Shown piece after piece: positions 36,729 to 45,053 of a stretch of 64,000 nucleotides of DNA. Origin of the DNA: Exilibacterium sp. Its GTDB lineage: Bacteria; Pseudomonadota; Gammaproteobacteria; Pseudomonadales; Cellvibrionaceae. The position numbers and the translations under genes were made by a program. The number at the start of each line of letters is the position of its first letter. The stretch's first letter is position 1. The stretch covers positions 1-64,000 of the forward strand of contig JANQMH010000052.1 of the NCBI GenBank assembly GCA_028280195.1, read 5' to 3'. The notes beneath the pieces were generated by a model, which saw nothing but the letters and a program-made list of their open reading frames with translations, did no database searches and was not told where the DNA came from.

Positions 36729-37988
36729 ATGTCGGTATTTACACCACTTTTCAAACTCAGGGCAGAGCACCGCTGGATGTTGCTGGCGGCATTCGTATTT
36801 AACCTGGGTTTTTACATGTTGATTCCTTTTTTGGCCGGCTTCTTGAAAGAGCAGCTGCTGTTGAGTGCAACCCTTGTCGGCGTGGTGCTCGGTATACGCT
36901 CTTTTTGCCAGCAGGGCCTGTTTATCCTCGGCGGGCTACTCGCCGATCTGTTTGGCTATAAGTTGCTCATCATAATGGGCTGCCTGCTGCGGGCGCTCGG
37001 CTTCTGGCTGTTCCTGTTCTCGAGTTCAACGGTGTTGCTTTTTACCGCTGCAATACTCACGGGCTTTGCAGGGGCTCTGTTTACGCCGGCGGCACAGGCA
37101 TATTTCTCACAGCAAAAAGATATCAGCCGCGCCCAGATGTTTTCCCTGGTAGGTATAGCGCGCAATGGCGGTGAATTATTCGGACCAGTTTGCGGTGTCA
37201 TGCTGCTCAGTGTGAGCTTTGATACGCTGTGCCTGGGCGCTGCCGCACCCTTTGCCGTATTTGCGCTTATCTTTACCTTCCTGCTTCCCAGTGACAGCAA
37301 GAAGTCTACTTTTAACGCCTCAGCAACAACAGCCGATTCAGGTATCAAAAAGATGATAACTGGCGTGTTAAGCAACAAGCCATTTATTAAGTTTTCGGCC
37401 CTGATGACAGGCTACTTTATGCTGATAAATCAAATTTCCTTCGCCATTCCCATCCATATCGTCAACCAAAATGGCGCCCAGCAAGACGTTGCCTGGGTAC
37501 TGACACTCTGCGCACTGGTCTCCATATGCCTGCAGCTTCCCGTGACGCGATACTGCGAAAAGCGACATACTCCACAATATTGGATACGCATTGGAATAGC
37601 GCTGATGGGGCTGGCATTTCTATCATTGGTGCCTCAATGGCCGGATGATAACAGGCTGTTTCACTATATCTCTCTGAGTCTTGTCGCGGTGATATTTACT
37701 CTGGGGACTATGGTCAGCTTTCCCTTCATCATGAGCCAGATCTCCGAGTTCGCCAAAGATCAATCTGTCGCCACACACTATGGTTTCTTTTACTTGTTTG
37801 CCGGTTTCGGGCTGGTTGCCGGCAGTAGCTTAATTGGTATCGCTTTTGATCTTTCAAATCTACATCAACACCTTGCATGGTACAGCCTGACGGCGATCGG
37901 TCTGTTGACCGCGCTCCTGCACATGCTGTTAATGCCCTCGGCAGAGGAGCCACGCACGAGTCAGGTACACAATTCGCTTAAAAACTAA
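36729..37988 (+). CDS. MFS transporter, probable metallophore exporter
   Basis: A 419-residue major facilitator with twelve predicted membrane helices and the family A-like motif around 'GGLLADLFGYKLLIIMG' in the loop after helix 2. It follows the NAS-like gene with a 3-bp gap and is followed 11 bp later by the hotdog gene, so it is translationally linked to biosynthesis. Staphylopine clusters use an MFS exporter (CntE), pseudopaline clusters an EamA-type one (CntI), so export of the chelator is the natural inference. It resembles MdtH-like drug exporters, and general efflux cannot be excluded from sequence alone. Confidence 0.82.
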   Translation: MSVFTPLFKLRAEHRWMLLAAFVFNLGFYMLIPFLAGFLKEQLLLSATLVGVVLGIRSFCQQGLFILGGLLADLFGYKLLIIMGCLLRALGFWLFLFSSSTVLLFTAAILTGFAGALFTPAAQAYFSQQKDISRAQMFSLVGIARNGGELFGPVCGVMLLSVSFDTLCLGAAAPFAVFALIFTFLLPSDSKKSTFNASATTADSGIKKMITGVLSNKPFIKFSALMTGYFMLINQISFAIPIHIVNQNGAQQDVAWVLTLCALVSICLQLPVTRYCEKRHTPQYWIRIGIALMGLAFLSLVPQWPDDNRLFHYISLSLVAVIFTLGTMVSFPFIMSQISEFAKDQSVATHYGFFYLFAGFGLVAGSSLIGIAFDLSNLHQHLAWYSLTAIGLLTALLHMLLMPSAEEPRTSQVHNSLKN

Positions 37989-37999
37989 GGAAGACACTT

Positions 38000-38452
38000 A
38001 TGATCCAGCTTACTAAAGCGCAACAACAGGCGTATATGTCTGACTACTTGGAAAACGGATGGAGAGAAGAAAGGATGGCCTTGGACTCGGTCACTTTGGA
38101 GCCGGGCTATATCGATGGAAAAATAAATGTAAATCAATTTCGGGCCATGGGAGACGGCCAATTTCACCTCAGTGCGCAAAGTGCCATGATATGGATCTCT
38201 CAGTTGGGCATCATATATGGCTGCTGGGACAACCAGCTAACGGAAAAGGCGGGGGAAGTCTATTTGCGCGACTTGGATATCAAATTCAGGCGAACCATTA
38301 ATAAAACGGAATGCGTACGATTCGAAGGTTTTTTTCCGAAACATTGCAAAAAGCAGCTGTCGGAGAATTTGGTTTACTACAAAAACGCGCAAATCCATGT
38401 GGAGTCGGGGGCTTTTACAGGCTCAGCCAGTTTTATGGTGCCCATTGCCTAG
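38000..38452 (+). CDS. Hotdog-fold protein, possibly FcoT-like thioesterase
   Basis: A 150-residue protein with a predicted hotdog layout: strands, a long central helix ('GQFHLSAQSAMIWISQLGII') then antiparallel strands ('VYLRDLDIKFRRTINKTECV', 'ASFMVPIA'). The 'GQF' to helix and 'FRR' spacing recalls FcoT, the acyl-CoA thioesterase of mycobacterial isonitrile-lipopeptide clusters, but similarity by eye is modest. It is the third gene of the NAS-like operon, after the MFS gene. A thioesterase or acyl-binding step is not part of known nicotianamine-type pathways, so it may mark a fatty-acyl or otherwise modified metallophore. Function unproven. Confidence 0.5.
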   Translation: MIQLTKAQQQAYMSDYLENGWREERMALDSVTLEPGYIDGKINVNQFRAMGDGQFHLSAQSAMIWISQLGIIYGCWDNQLTEKAGEVYLRDLDIKFRRTINKTECVRFEGFFPKHCKKQLSENLVYYKNAQIHVESGAFTGSASFMVPIA

Positions 38453-38480
38453 CCGGCATGATTTATATTTACAAGCGGGC

Positions 38481-38497
38481 ATGTTACGTTATAACAT
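38481..38497. promoter_or_regulatory. Zur-type box 2, upstream of ABC operon
   Basis: ATGTTAC-GTT-ATAACAT: same architecture and same GTT centre as box 1, one arm mismatch. It lies 168 bp before the ABC ATPase start and just after the hotdog gene, so the ABC genes probably have their own zinc-responsive promoter. Confidence 0.7.
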
Positions 38498-38630
38498 ATT
38501 TGGATAATTGGGGTCATTCTAAGAACTTCACCCTAAACATCTTAAATATCAAGGTCTTCGCACAGCGATACCTGAAAAAATCCTTTGCCTGAACTGCAGC
38601 GCGGTGGCTTGCAGGCGTGGCGTTTTAAAC

Positions 38631-38670
38631 TGAAGAGGTATTGCTGTGACTGAAGAGGTATTGCTGTGAT
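38631..38670. repeat. 20-bp tandem duplication spanning the ABC gene start
   Basis: TGAAGAGGTATTGCTGTGA(C/T) is repeated head to tail (38631-38650, 38651-38670). Each copy contains GAAGAGG and a GTG. The second GTG (38666) starts the ATPase gene. The first (38646) opens a 7-codon frame whose TGA (38667-38669) overlaps that start, so a duplicated start region now forms a tiny upstream frame coupled to the gene. Confidence 0.9.
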
Positions 38671-39397
38671 AGAAGCCATCAACCTGAGCAAAACCTTTGC
38701 CGGCAAATGTGTGCTCGACAAACTGAGCTTTACTGTTAACCAGGGTGAGATCATGTGTCTGCTGGGCGCCAATGGCGCCGGTAAGAGCACCACCCTGAAT
38801 TTATTCCTGAATTTCCTGCAACCGGACAGCGGTCAGGCACTGATTGACGGCGTCGATGTAAACAGCCGGAAATCTGCCATTAACAGTAAAGAAAAGCTGG
38901 TATACCTGCCTGAACAAGTCAATCTCTACCAGGAGTTTGACGCCATAGATAACTTGAAGTACCTGGCAAGCCTGTCCGGCCTGCAAGTCTCTATCGATCA
39001 GCTGCATAAGGCACTGGATGAGACGGGACTGGAGTCCAACGTGCGACAGCAGCCATTGAAAAGTTACTCTAAAGGCATGCGGCAAAAAGTAGGCATCGCC
39101 TTTGCCATTATCCGCCAGGCAAAAGTGCTGCTACTGGACGAACCGACTTCAGGGCTTGACCCCAGCGCCACACTTGAATTCATCCGTATTCTCGAACAAC
39201 TCGCCAAGAAAGGCGCTGCGATCCTGATGATTACACATGATTTTTACTGTGCTCACTCACTCGCAGATAAGATCGGCATTATGGATAAGGGGCGTCTGCT
39301 AGACCTGCTGGACAATAAACAGCTCCCTCTCAAGGCATTGGAGAGCACTTACCACGATCTGATCTCGGGTAAAGACGCCATTCGCCAGGCTTCCTAG
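38666..39397 (+). CDS. ABC transporter ATP-binding protein
   Basis: A 243-residue ATPase with Walker A GANGAGKST (about 34-42), Q-loop, an ABC signature region 'LKSYSKGMRQKVGIAFAIIR' in degenerate SKGMRQK form, Walker B VLLLDEPTSGLDP and the H-loop MITHDFYC. This is the CcmA/NosF-like type that pairs with ABC-2 permeases. The start is GTG, inside a 20-bp duplication. The two permease genes follow after about 190 bp. Probably powers movement of the metallophore or its metal complex across the inner membrane; ABC-2 systems are more often exporters, so direction is uncertain. Confidence 0.9.
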   Translation: MIEAINLSKTFAGKCVLDKLSFTVNQGEIMCLLGANGAGKSTTLNLFLNFLQPDSGQALIDGVDVNSRKSAINSKEKLVYLPEQVNLYQEFDAIDNLKYLASLSGLQVSIDQLHKALDETGLESNVRQQPLKSYSKGMRQKVGIAFAIIRQAKVLLLDEPTSGLDPSATLEFIRILEQLAKKGAAILMITHDFYCAHSLADKIGIMDKGRLLDLLDNKQLPLKALESTYHDLISGKDAIRQAS

Positions 39398-39586
39398 TTG
39401 ACATCAGGGTGGCAAACTCAGCCGGTACGCTGTGCTCGACATAGCCACAAACTATGAGCTGGGTTCTCGCGTTAACAATCTTTCTGATCGTTGTAGAAAC
39501 CGTTCACGCCATGAGACAGGGCAGGCAGACTAGCGCTATCTTCCGATTTCCAGCGTTTGCGGCTTTGCAAAAGGACATAAACACAA

Positions 39587-41029
39587 ATGGTCAATCAAAA
39601 AGTCTTGCAGATATTTCGCCATGAACTGGCGAGCAAACGCAAGAGCCCCAGTCTGTGGATAATGTTGATTATGATCCAACTGCTGTTGGGCATTGCACTC
39701 TATACAGGCTGGCAGCAATATCAGCATAATCTGACAACGCAGGTGACCACCCAGGCCTTAGTTGAACAGCAGTGGCTGGCGCAACCGGACAGGCACCCAC
39801 ACAGGGTTGCGCATTTCGGTCATTTCGCCTTTCGGCCTCCGGGGGCGCTCAGCTTTTTCGACCTGGGCGTCAATGCCTGGGTGGGACACAGCATTTTCCT
39901 CGAGGCACATAAACAAAACAGTGCCAACTTTGCCAGCGATCAAGAGGCCGGCAGCCTGCTCAGGTTTTCTGAGCTAAGCAGTGCCAATATCCTCTTGCTA
40001 ATCTGGCCCCTGCTGATCATAGCCATGGGCTTTGCCAGTATTTGTGGAGAGCAAAAAAGCGGAACGCTGAGGCAGTTAGTGTCCCTAGGGGTCTCGTTTC
40101 GGCACTTGATTTTGGGTAAAAGCCTGACTTACATACTGGTATCGCTGATTTTCATTTTGCCCGTTTTTATTCTAACCCTGATATTGGCAATCAATGCCGG
40201 GACGGGAATCTCTGCCGAGGAACTGATAAGGATTGGCCTGTTGTTCGGGGTATATCTACTTTATTGCTTCTTCTGGATAGGCTTAACGCTTCTCGTTTCC
40301 AGCTGGCTTAAAGAACCCAAACAGGCTTTGATACTGCTGACGTCTATCTGGTTTATCCTCACCATTTTAATGCCGCGTATGGTAGCCGAGTTTGCCCACA
40401 ACCAATACCCCTATGAAAAACGCAACGATTTCGAGCTGGCTATCAAACTGGAGAACAGCAAAGTGGGTAATAGCCATAACCCTGACGATCCTTACTTCAA
40501 TAAATTCAGGGCTGACACGCTGGCAAAGTACGGGGTTGAATCGGTCGAGCAATTGCCTGTCAACTACCGGGGTTTGGTCATGCAGGAAGGCGAAAGGCTC
40601 ACCGCGCAGATCTACAGTAAGCACTACCAGAAGCAAGTGGAGCAGTTTTCCGCCCAGCAAGACTTTGTCAGCATGTTTTACTGGGTCAACCCCTACCTGT
40701 TTGTGCGCGACTTTTCCATGGCACTGACCCGGGCCGACACTCGACATTTTTTCAACTTCGAAGAACAGGCGGAAATACACCGCTATGCGCGCACACAAAA
40801 ACTGAATGAATTGCACACCCATAAAATTCACCTGCACAATGACAGAGAACAGCGGGTCGATAAATCGTACTGGCATTCATTTGAACCATTTGATTATCAG
40901 GCGCCCAACTTAAGCTGGTCTCTCAGCGCTTTCTCCTTCAGGTGGTTGCCCTCACTGGCCTTTGTCCTCGCACTGTTCTTAGTATTGAACTCAAAAGGTA
41001 TGCAACGGAGGATATATGCTACTGTTTAA
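39587..41029 (+). CDS. ABC-2 permease with large periplasmic loop (DUF3526 type), first copy
   Basis: A 480-residue membrane protein: one N-terminal helix (about 25-43), a long extracytoplasmic loop, then five or so helices (120-300) and a second large loop before a final helix near the C-terminus. This layout and 'GFASICGEQKSGTLRQLVSL' are typical of DUF3526-containing ABC-2 permeases, often found in pairs beside TonB-dependent receptors. Its end overlaps the next permease start by 14 bp. The 190-bp gap before it contains no confident gene, only a 56-codon hydrophobic frame I do not call. Confidence 0.85.
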   Translation: MVNQKVLQIFRHELASKRKSPSLWIMLIMIQLLLGIALYTGWQQYQHNLTTQVTTQALVEQQWLAQPDRHPHRVAHFGHFAFRPPGALSFFDLGVNAWVGHSIFLEAHKQNSANFASDQEAGSLLRFSELSSANILLLIWPLLIIAMGFASICGEQKSGTLRQLVSLGVSFRHLILGKSLTYILVSLIFILPVFILTLILAINAGTGISAEELIRIGLLFGVYLLYCFFWIGLTLLVSSWLKEPKQALILLTSIWFILTILMPRMVAEFAHNQYPYEKRNDFELAIKLENSKVGNSHNPDDPYFNKFRADTLAKYGVESVEQLPVNYRGLVMQEGERLTAQIYSKHYQKQVEQFSAQQDFVSMFYWVNPYLFVRDFSMALTRADTRHFFNFEEQAEIHRYARTQKLNELHTHKIHLHNDREQRVDKSYWHSFEPFDYQAPNLSWSLSAFSFRWLPSLAFVLALFLVLNSKGMQRRIYATV

Positions 41030-42374
41030 ACTCGAATGTAAGCGTTTGTTCTCCGGCGTCATCAATAAACTGGTACTTTTACTGTTTTTATTATCCGGCG
41101 CGTTTGCCATTTATCAGGGCGCGCAGGGCTATAAAACCATCCGTATCGATCAATACAAATCCAAGATAGTATTTGAAAAAGAGCGGGAGTATATCAATAA
41201 ACGTGAAACCCTCCCCGAAACAGGTTCACTAGCCTATTACACCTACGCCCCCACCGAGTGGCAACTCAGCCCATGGGCTGCTTTGTTTGTAGGCCAGAGC
41301 CAAACCTCAATGGCCGCCACGAAAATCCAGGCCCTGGCACTTCAGGGGCAAATCTACGATAGAGAAATCGTCAACCCCACTCAGCAGCGAACCGGTGGAT
41401 TGGATCTGGGTTTCGTGCTCGTATATCTGTTGCCTCTGGTGATAGGCATTTTAACCGTCACGCTTATCTCAGACGAACAGCAGGCCGGGCGCTGGCGCTT
41501 ATTGAATGCACTGCCAAAAAGTGCTTTCAGTCTGCTGTCTAAGCAATTGGCATTGCGTTTCAGTGTTATCTGGTTATTGGCTGCTGCTTTACTCACGGGT
41601 GCAGCCCTGTTGCTCAAGCTGCCTTTCGATGGTCAATTTTGGATTATCGCAATCGCCATTACAGCCTATATGCTATTTTGGTTTGCCCTGGCCGGGTTGA
41701 TTATGAGCCTGGGTAAAAGCAGTGTGGTCAACAGCTTAGGTTTTCTCAGTGCCTGGGTGTTGCTTGCCATATTGATCCCCGGTGCCGTGCACCTGTATCT
41801 ATCCAATCAGTTTCAGTCGGACGCTTCACTGCAGGCCAGCTTAAAACAGCGCATGGTGTTAAATGATGGCTGGGATCAGGACAAGCAAGCGGCACTGGAT
41901 GAGTTTTTGCGGCATGAACCCAGTTGGCAGGATAACGCGCCTTTAAAAACCTCATTTGACTGGAAATGGTATTACGCCCAGCAACATTTAAGTGATTTGG
42001 CGGCGCAACAGGAATGGGAGGCATATCTGCTGAACAGCCAGCGGCGCCAACAGCGATTGCAGAGTCTGAGCTTGCTGTCGCCCTGCCTTTTTTTCCAGTT
42101 AAAGCTGAATCAGCTGGCACAAACAAGCAGTGAACATTATCTGGCTTATCTGGGCCAGTTGGTGGACTACCATCAAACCATACGGCACTTTTTCTATGAC
42201 TTCCTGTTTTACGACAAGCAGATCAGCAAGGACGACGTCAATAACTTCCCGTTGTTTGAAGCAAAGAAAGCGCCTCCGCCAGCAGCGCCTTACTGGCTGG
42301 CATTCAGCGTAATTTTCGTGTTCGGTATCACCTTATTTTCCGCCCTGAGACTGCGTAAACTACAACCACTTTAA
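41016..42374 (+). CDS. ABC-2 permease with large periplasmic loop (DUF3526 type), second copy
   Basis: A 452-residue paralogue of the preceding permease with the same topology: N-terminal helix (about 10-30), loop, helices from 'LGFVLVYLLPLVIGILTVTL' onward, second loop rich in Gln/Trp and a C-terminal helix (PYWLAFSVIFVFGITLFSAL). It starts inside the 3' end of the first permease (14-bp overlap), so the two are translationally coupled and probably form a heterodimer with the upstream ATPase. The next gene, the TonB receptor, is convergent. Confidence 0.85.
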   Translation: MLLFKLECKRLFSGVINKLVLLLFLLSGAFAIYQGAQGYKTIRIDQYKSKIVFEKEREYINKRETLPETGSLAYYTYAPTEWQLSPWAALFVGQSQTSMAATKIQALALQGQIYDREIVNPTQQRTGGLDLGFVLVYLLPLVIGILTVTLISDEQQAGRWRLLNALPKSAFSLLSKQLALRFSVIWLLAAALLTGAALLLKLPFDGQFWIIAIAITAYMLFWFALAGLIMSLGKSSVVNSLGFLSAWVLLAILIPGAVHLYLSNQFQSDASLQASLKQRMVLNDGWDQDKQAALDEFLRHEPSWQDNAPLKTSFDWKWYYAQQHLSDLAAQQEWEAYLLNSQRRQQRLQSLSLLSPCLFFQLKLNQLAQTSSEHYLAYLGQLVDYHQTIRHFFYDFLFYDKQISKDDVNNFPLFEAKKAPPPAAPYWLAFSVIFVFGITLFSALRLRKLQPL

Positions 42375-42443
42375 GGCATCCGACGGATTTCGGGCACCCG
42401 CCGGGTGCCCCCGGTTGCGCGTTTGCCGCTGTTTTTTGCCAGA

Positions 42444-44573
42444 CTAGCGCTGATAAGAAATGGACAGCTGTACTTGCCTGGGTTCACCAGGTTGTACCCA
42501 CATTTGTGTGTAAGAGTTGGTAAAATGTTCACGATCAAACAGATTGTAAACTTTGCCTCTAACCACCCAGCGATCAGCTATTTCATATTCAGCAAAGAAA
42601 TTCGCCAAGGTATAGGATGGCAGATAAAAATCCGAGCCCCTTTGCCCCAGTCGTTCATCCACGTACTGGAGCCCTCCGCCTATGGTAAATGACCTGCCGT
42701 TCAAAAGGTAACGTTGGCTCAGCTGCAGATTGGCAGACTGCTCGGGTACGTTCAACAGGTCATCACCCTTTTCAATGCCAACAAAGATACCGGTATCGAT
42801 AGCGTCCTTTTCCACTTGTGCATTGAGGTGGGTGTAAGTAAACCAAATATCAATATCGGCAGGCAGCTGGCCGGCGATATCCAGTTCAAAGCCCTTGCTG
42901 CTCGCTTCGCCAATGGCTGAGTTAAAACCCGGGTTTTCAACATCGGCAACAATGATATTGGTTTGCTCGCTGTCAAAATACGCAAGGGTAACGTCCAGGC
43001 TACCATCGAACCACGACCATTTACTGCCTATTTCGCTTGATTCACTCTGATTCGGGTCGAAGCCATTGCCATTGAAGTCGGTGCCAAAGTTCAAGCGGTA
43101 GCCTTCCCCGTATGTCGAGTACAGAGACCAGGTATCCGATACCTGGTAAACCACACCAAACTGGGGGCTGAAATGCTCCTCAGATTGCTTGGTTGTTTGC
43201 TGGCGCAGTTTGTCATCCGTGGTTTGTTTCAACAAATCAAAGCGTCCCCCCAGTCTCAACTGCAGGTTGGCGCTTAAAGTCATTTGATCCTGAATATATA
43301 GACCTGTCGCCCATTGATTTTGCTGGCGAACAATAGCAGGTAGCGGTGTCGGTGGCGTGTGTTGGCCATATACCGGGTTGTGAATGTTGATGGCGTATAA
43401 CTCGGCATCTGTCGGTTGCGTGCTCAACAACGGCGCTCTGGCAACGCGATAATCACGATCGAATTCGAATCTGTCATAATCAATGCCAAGCATGACATTG
43501 TGTTCTATGCCGGCCGTATCGAAGGCGCCGGCTAACTCCAGTCGTGCCACATATTGATTGGTATCGTATGCCCGCTGTCTGCGCTGGCGTGTCAATGTCT
43601 GGCCATCGAAGTACAGTTTTTGCCGGCTGGGTGAAAGTTCAGCATCACTGGAAAAACTGTCTAACTCGGTTTCGCGAAAGGCCAGGCCGGAGTGTAACTG
43701 CCAGTCATTGTTTATCTGATACTGCCATTGCAATTGATGGCCAAGAGCGGATGTGGTGGTAGGGCCGTCGCCGGGCTCACCTAAAAAGCGATCGATCGGC
43801 ACCAAATCGAAATCACCTTGAAGGGCGATAATGCCCCGATCAAATGGAATTTCTTGATCTGAATACTCCAATTCATAACTCCAAACCGAATCTTTGCTCT
43901 GGTCAAAGCGAAGAGATGCCATAACACCTTGCTTTTCTATCTCCAGGGTATCGCGAAAGCTGTCCTGTTGCTGATAAAAGCCGATAACACGCCCGGCAAC
44001 CCGCTCGGACAAAGCACCTGTGAGATCAGTGTCTACCCGGCGATTCTGTCTGCTGCCAAGTGTCAGGGCAATCTCGCTTGCAGAGTCATAGCTAGGTTTT
44101 TTGGTAATTAAGTTAATCGAGCCGCCAGGCTCTCCACGGCCAAACAGTGCGGCTTTAGGGCCTTTAAGGACTTCAACTCGCTCAATACCGGAAATATCCC
44201 GAGGGCCGGAAAAACCTCGACCCGCGTTAAAGCCGTTGACCAGGTAACCGCTGGGCACATCTTCATCGCCAAAAAAACCTCTAATGGCAAAACTGTCCCA
44301 CAAACCTCCAAGGCTGTTTTGACGTGAAACCGACGCTGAAAAATCCAGTATATTCGTTAAACTTTCCAAGCCGGCATTACCAATCAATGCCGAATTGATT
44401 TCAAACACGGCCTCTGGTGATTCTAAATGATCAAAATCGCCACGATATACCTGGCGTTCACCAATGACATTAACGGTTTCCATGTGGGTTATCGTGTCAG
44501 CGTGAGCACTGAAAACATTCGAAGAGACAACGATAAGCGCACTTAAACGGTAAGCACGGGTGGTAACAGACAT
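42444..44573 (-). CDS. TonB-dependent outer-membrane metallophore receptor
   Basis: A 709-residue FhuA/siderophore-type receptor: signal peptide (to about residue 25, AHA), a TonB box METVNVIG (31-38), plug domain ('LESTNILDF'-type region, 'RVEVLKGPKAALFGRGEPGG', 'INLITKKP') and a 22-strand barrel ending in an aromatic C-terminus (QLSISYQR, less standard than a terminal Phe). A Zur-type box sits 28 bp upstream of its ATG. With the NAS-like enzyme and transporters alongside, it is the probable outer-membrane uptake route for the metal-loaded metallophore, equivalent to CntO of Pseudomonas. Confidence 0.93.
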   Translation of the reverse strand: MSVTTRAYRLSALIVVSSNVFSAHADTITHMETVNVIGERQVYRGDFDHLESPEAVFEINSALIGNAGLESLTNILDFSASVSRQNSLGGLWDSFAIRGFFGDEDVPSGYLVNGFNAGRGFSGPRDISGIERVEVLKGPKAALFGRGEPGGSINLITKKPSYDSASEIALTLGSRQNRRVDTDLTGALSERVAGRVIGFYQQQDSFRDTLEIEKQGVMASLRFDQSKDSVWSYELEYSDQEIPFDRGIIALQGDFDLVPIDRFLGEPGDGPTTTSALGHQLQWQYQINNDWQLHSGLAFRETELDSFSSDAELSPSRQKLYFDGQTLTRQRRQRAYDTNQYVARLELAGAFDTAGIEHNVMLGIDYDRFEFDRDYRVARAPLLSTQPTDAELYAINIHNPVYGQHTPPTPLPAIVRQQNQWATGLYIQDQMTLSANLQLRLGGRFDLLKQTTDDKLRQQTTKQSEEHFSPQFGVVYQVSDTWSLYSTYGEGYRLNFGTDFNGNGFDPNQSESSEIGSKWSWFDGSLDVTLAYFDSEQTNIIVADVENPGFNSAIGEASSKGFELDIAGQLPADIDIWFTYTHLNAQVEKDAIDTGIFVGIEKGDDLLNVPEQSANLQLSQRYLLNGRSFTIGGGLQYVDERLGQRGSDFYLPSYTLANFFAEYEIADRWVVRGKVYNLFDREHFTNSYTQMWVQPGEPRQVQLSISYQR

Positions 44574-44600
44574 GAATACTCCCTTAAATATAGTAGGTAT

Positions 44601-44617
44601 ATATTATGTTATAACAT
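44601..44617. promoter_or_regulatory. Zur-type box 3, upstream of TonB receptor
   Basis: ATATTAT-GTT-ATAACAT: same spacing and GTT centre as boxes 1 and 2, one arm mismatch. It lies 28 bp upstream of the receptor ATG on the minus strand, in the position expected for repressor blocking of the promoter. Confidence 0.72.
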
Positions 44618-44759
44618 ATCACAACCAGCCAATATACTATACCGCTAACGGCTGGGCAATCGCGCTCGTAGAGCAGTGTAGGAATTGTGTCGGCCCCGCA
44701 ATGCGGCGGGTGTTTCCCCCGGGCTCCATTTGCTCAGGCCAATTTCACAAGGGGGATAT

Positions 44760-45050
44760 TTAAATATGTTTTTTGAACTTCATTTTTTTATGAAGTACGC
44801 GGACGATATGTATCTTCGTGGTGCTGATTCGATAAAAGATATGGTGCTCGTTGACAGGGAGCTGGCGATATCCAGAGCGGATATGTTCACAGGAAATACC
44901 GATATATGGACTCTCCTGGATTAATTCCATGGCCTTTATCAATTCGTCGTAGTAGAGATCGGCTTTTTTTAGGCCATGCTCTTTATAGCTATAGCGCCAG
45001 ATTTTTTTAAGGTCTTCTCTTGCTTTTACCTGCTTATGAAGAATCAACAT
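44760..45050 (-). CDS. parE: ParE-family toxin (RelE/ParE fold)
   Basis: A 96-residue toxin of the ParE/RelE superfamily; ParE members poison DNA gyrase. Seen: AREDLKKIWRYSYKEHG, 'ADLYYDELIKAMELIQESPY' and the C-terminal 'RQLPVNEHHIFYRISTTKIH' then IVRVLHKKM, all standard. It follows its antitoxin with a 3-nt gap. A second copy (54101-54391) is identical at about 85 of 96 residues. It lies in the duplicated segment bracketing the cassette region. Confidence 0.93.
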   Translation of the reverse strand: MLILHKQVKAREDLKKIWRYSYKEHGLKKADLYYDELIKAMELIQESPYIGISCEHIRSGYRQLPVNEHHIFYRISTTKIHIVRVLHKKMKFKKHI

Positions 45051-45053
45051 GAA

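Noticed and set aside
39454-39624. A 56-codon hydrophobic frame (MSWVLALTIFLIVVETVHAM) between the ABC ATPase and first permease
   Set aside because: No ribosome site and a 38-bp overlap with the permease gene; one membrane-like helix could arise by chance. Worth a check in transcript data only.
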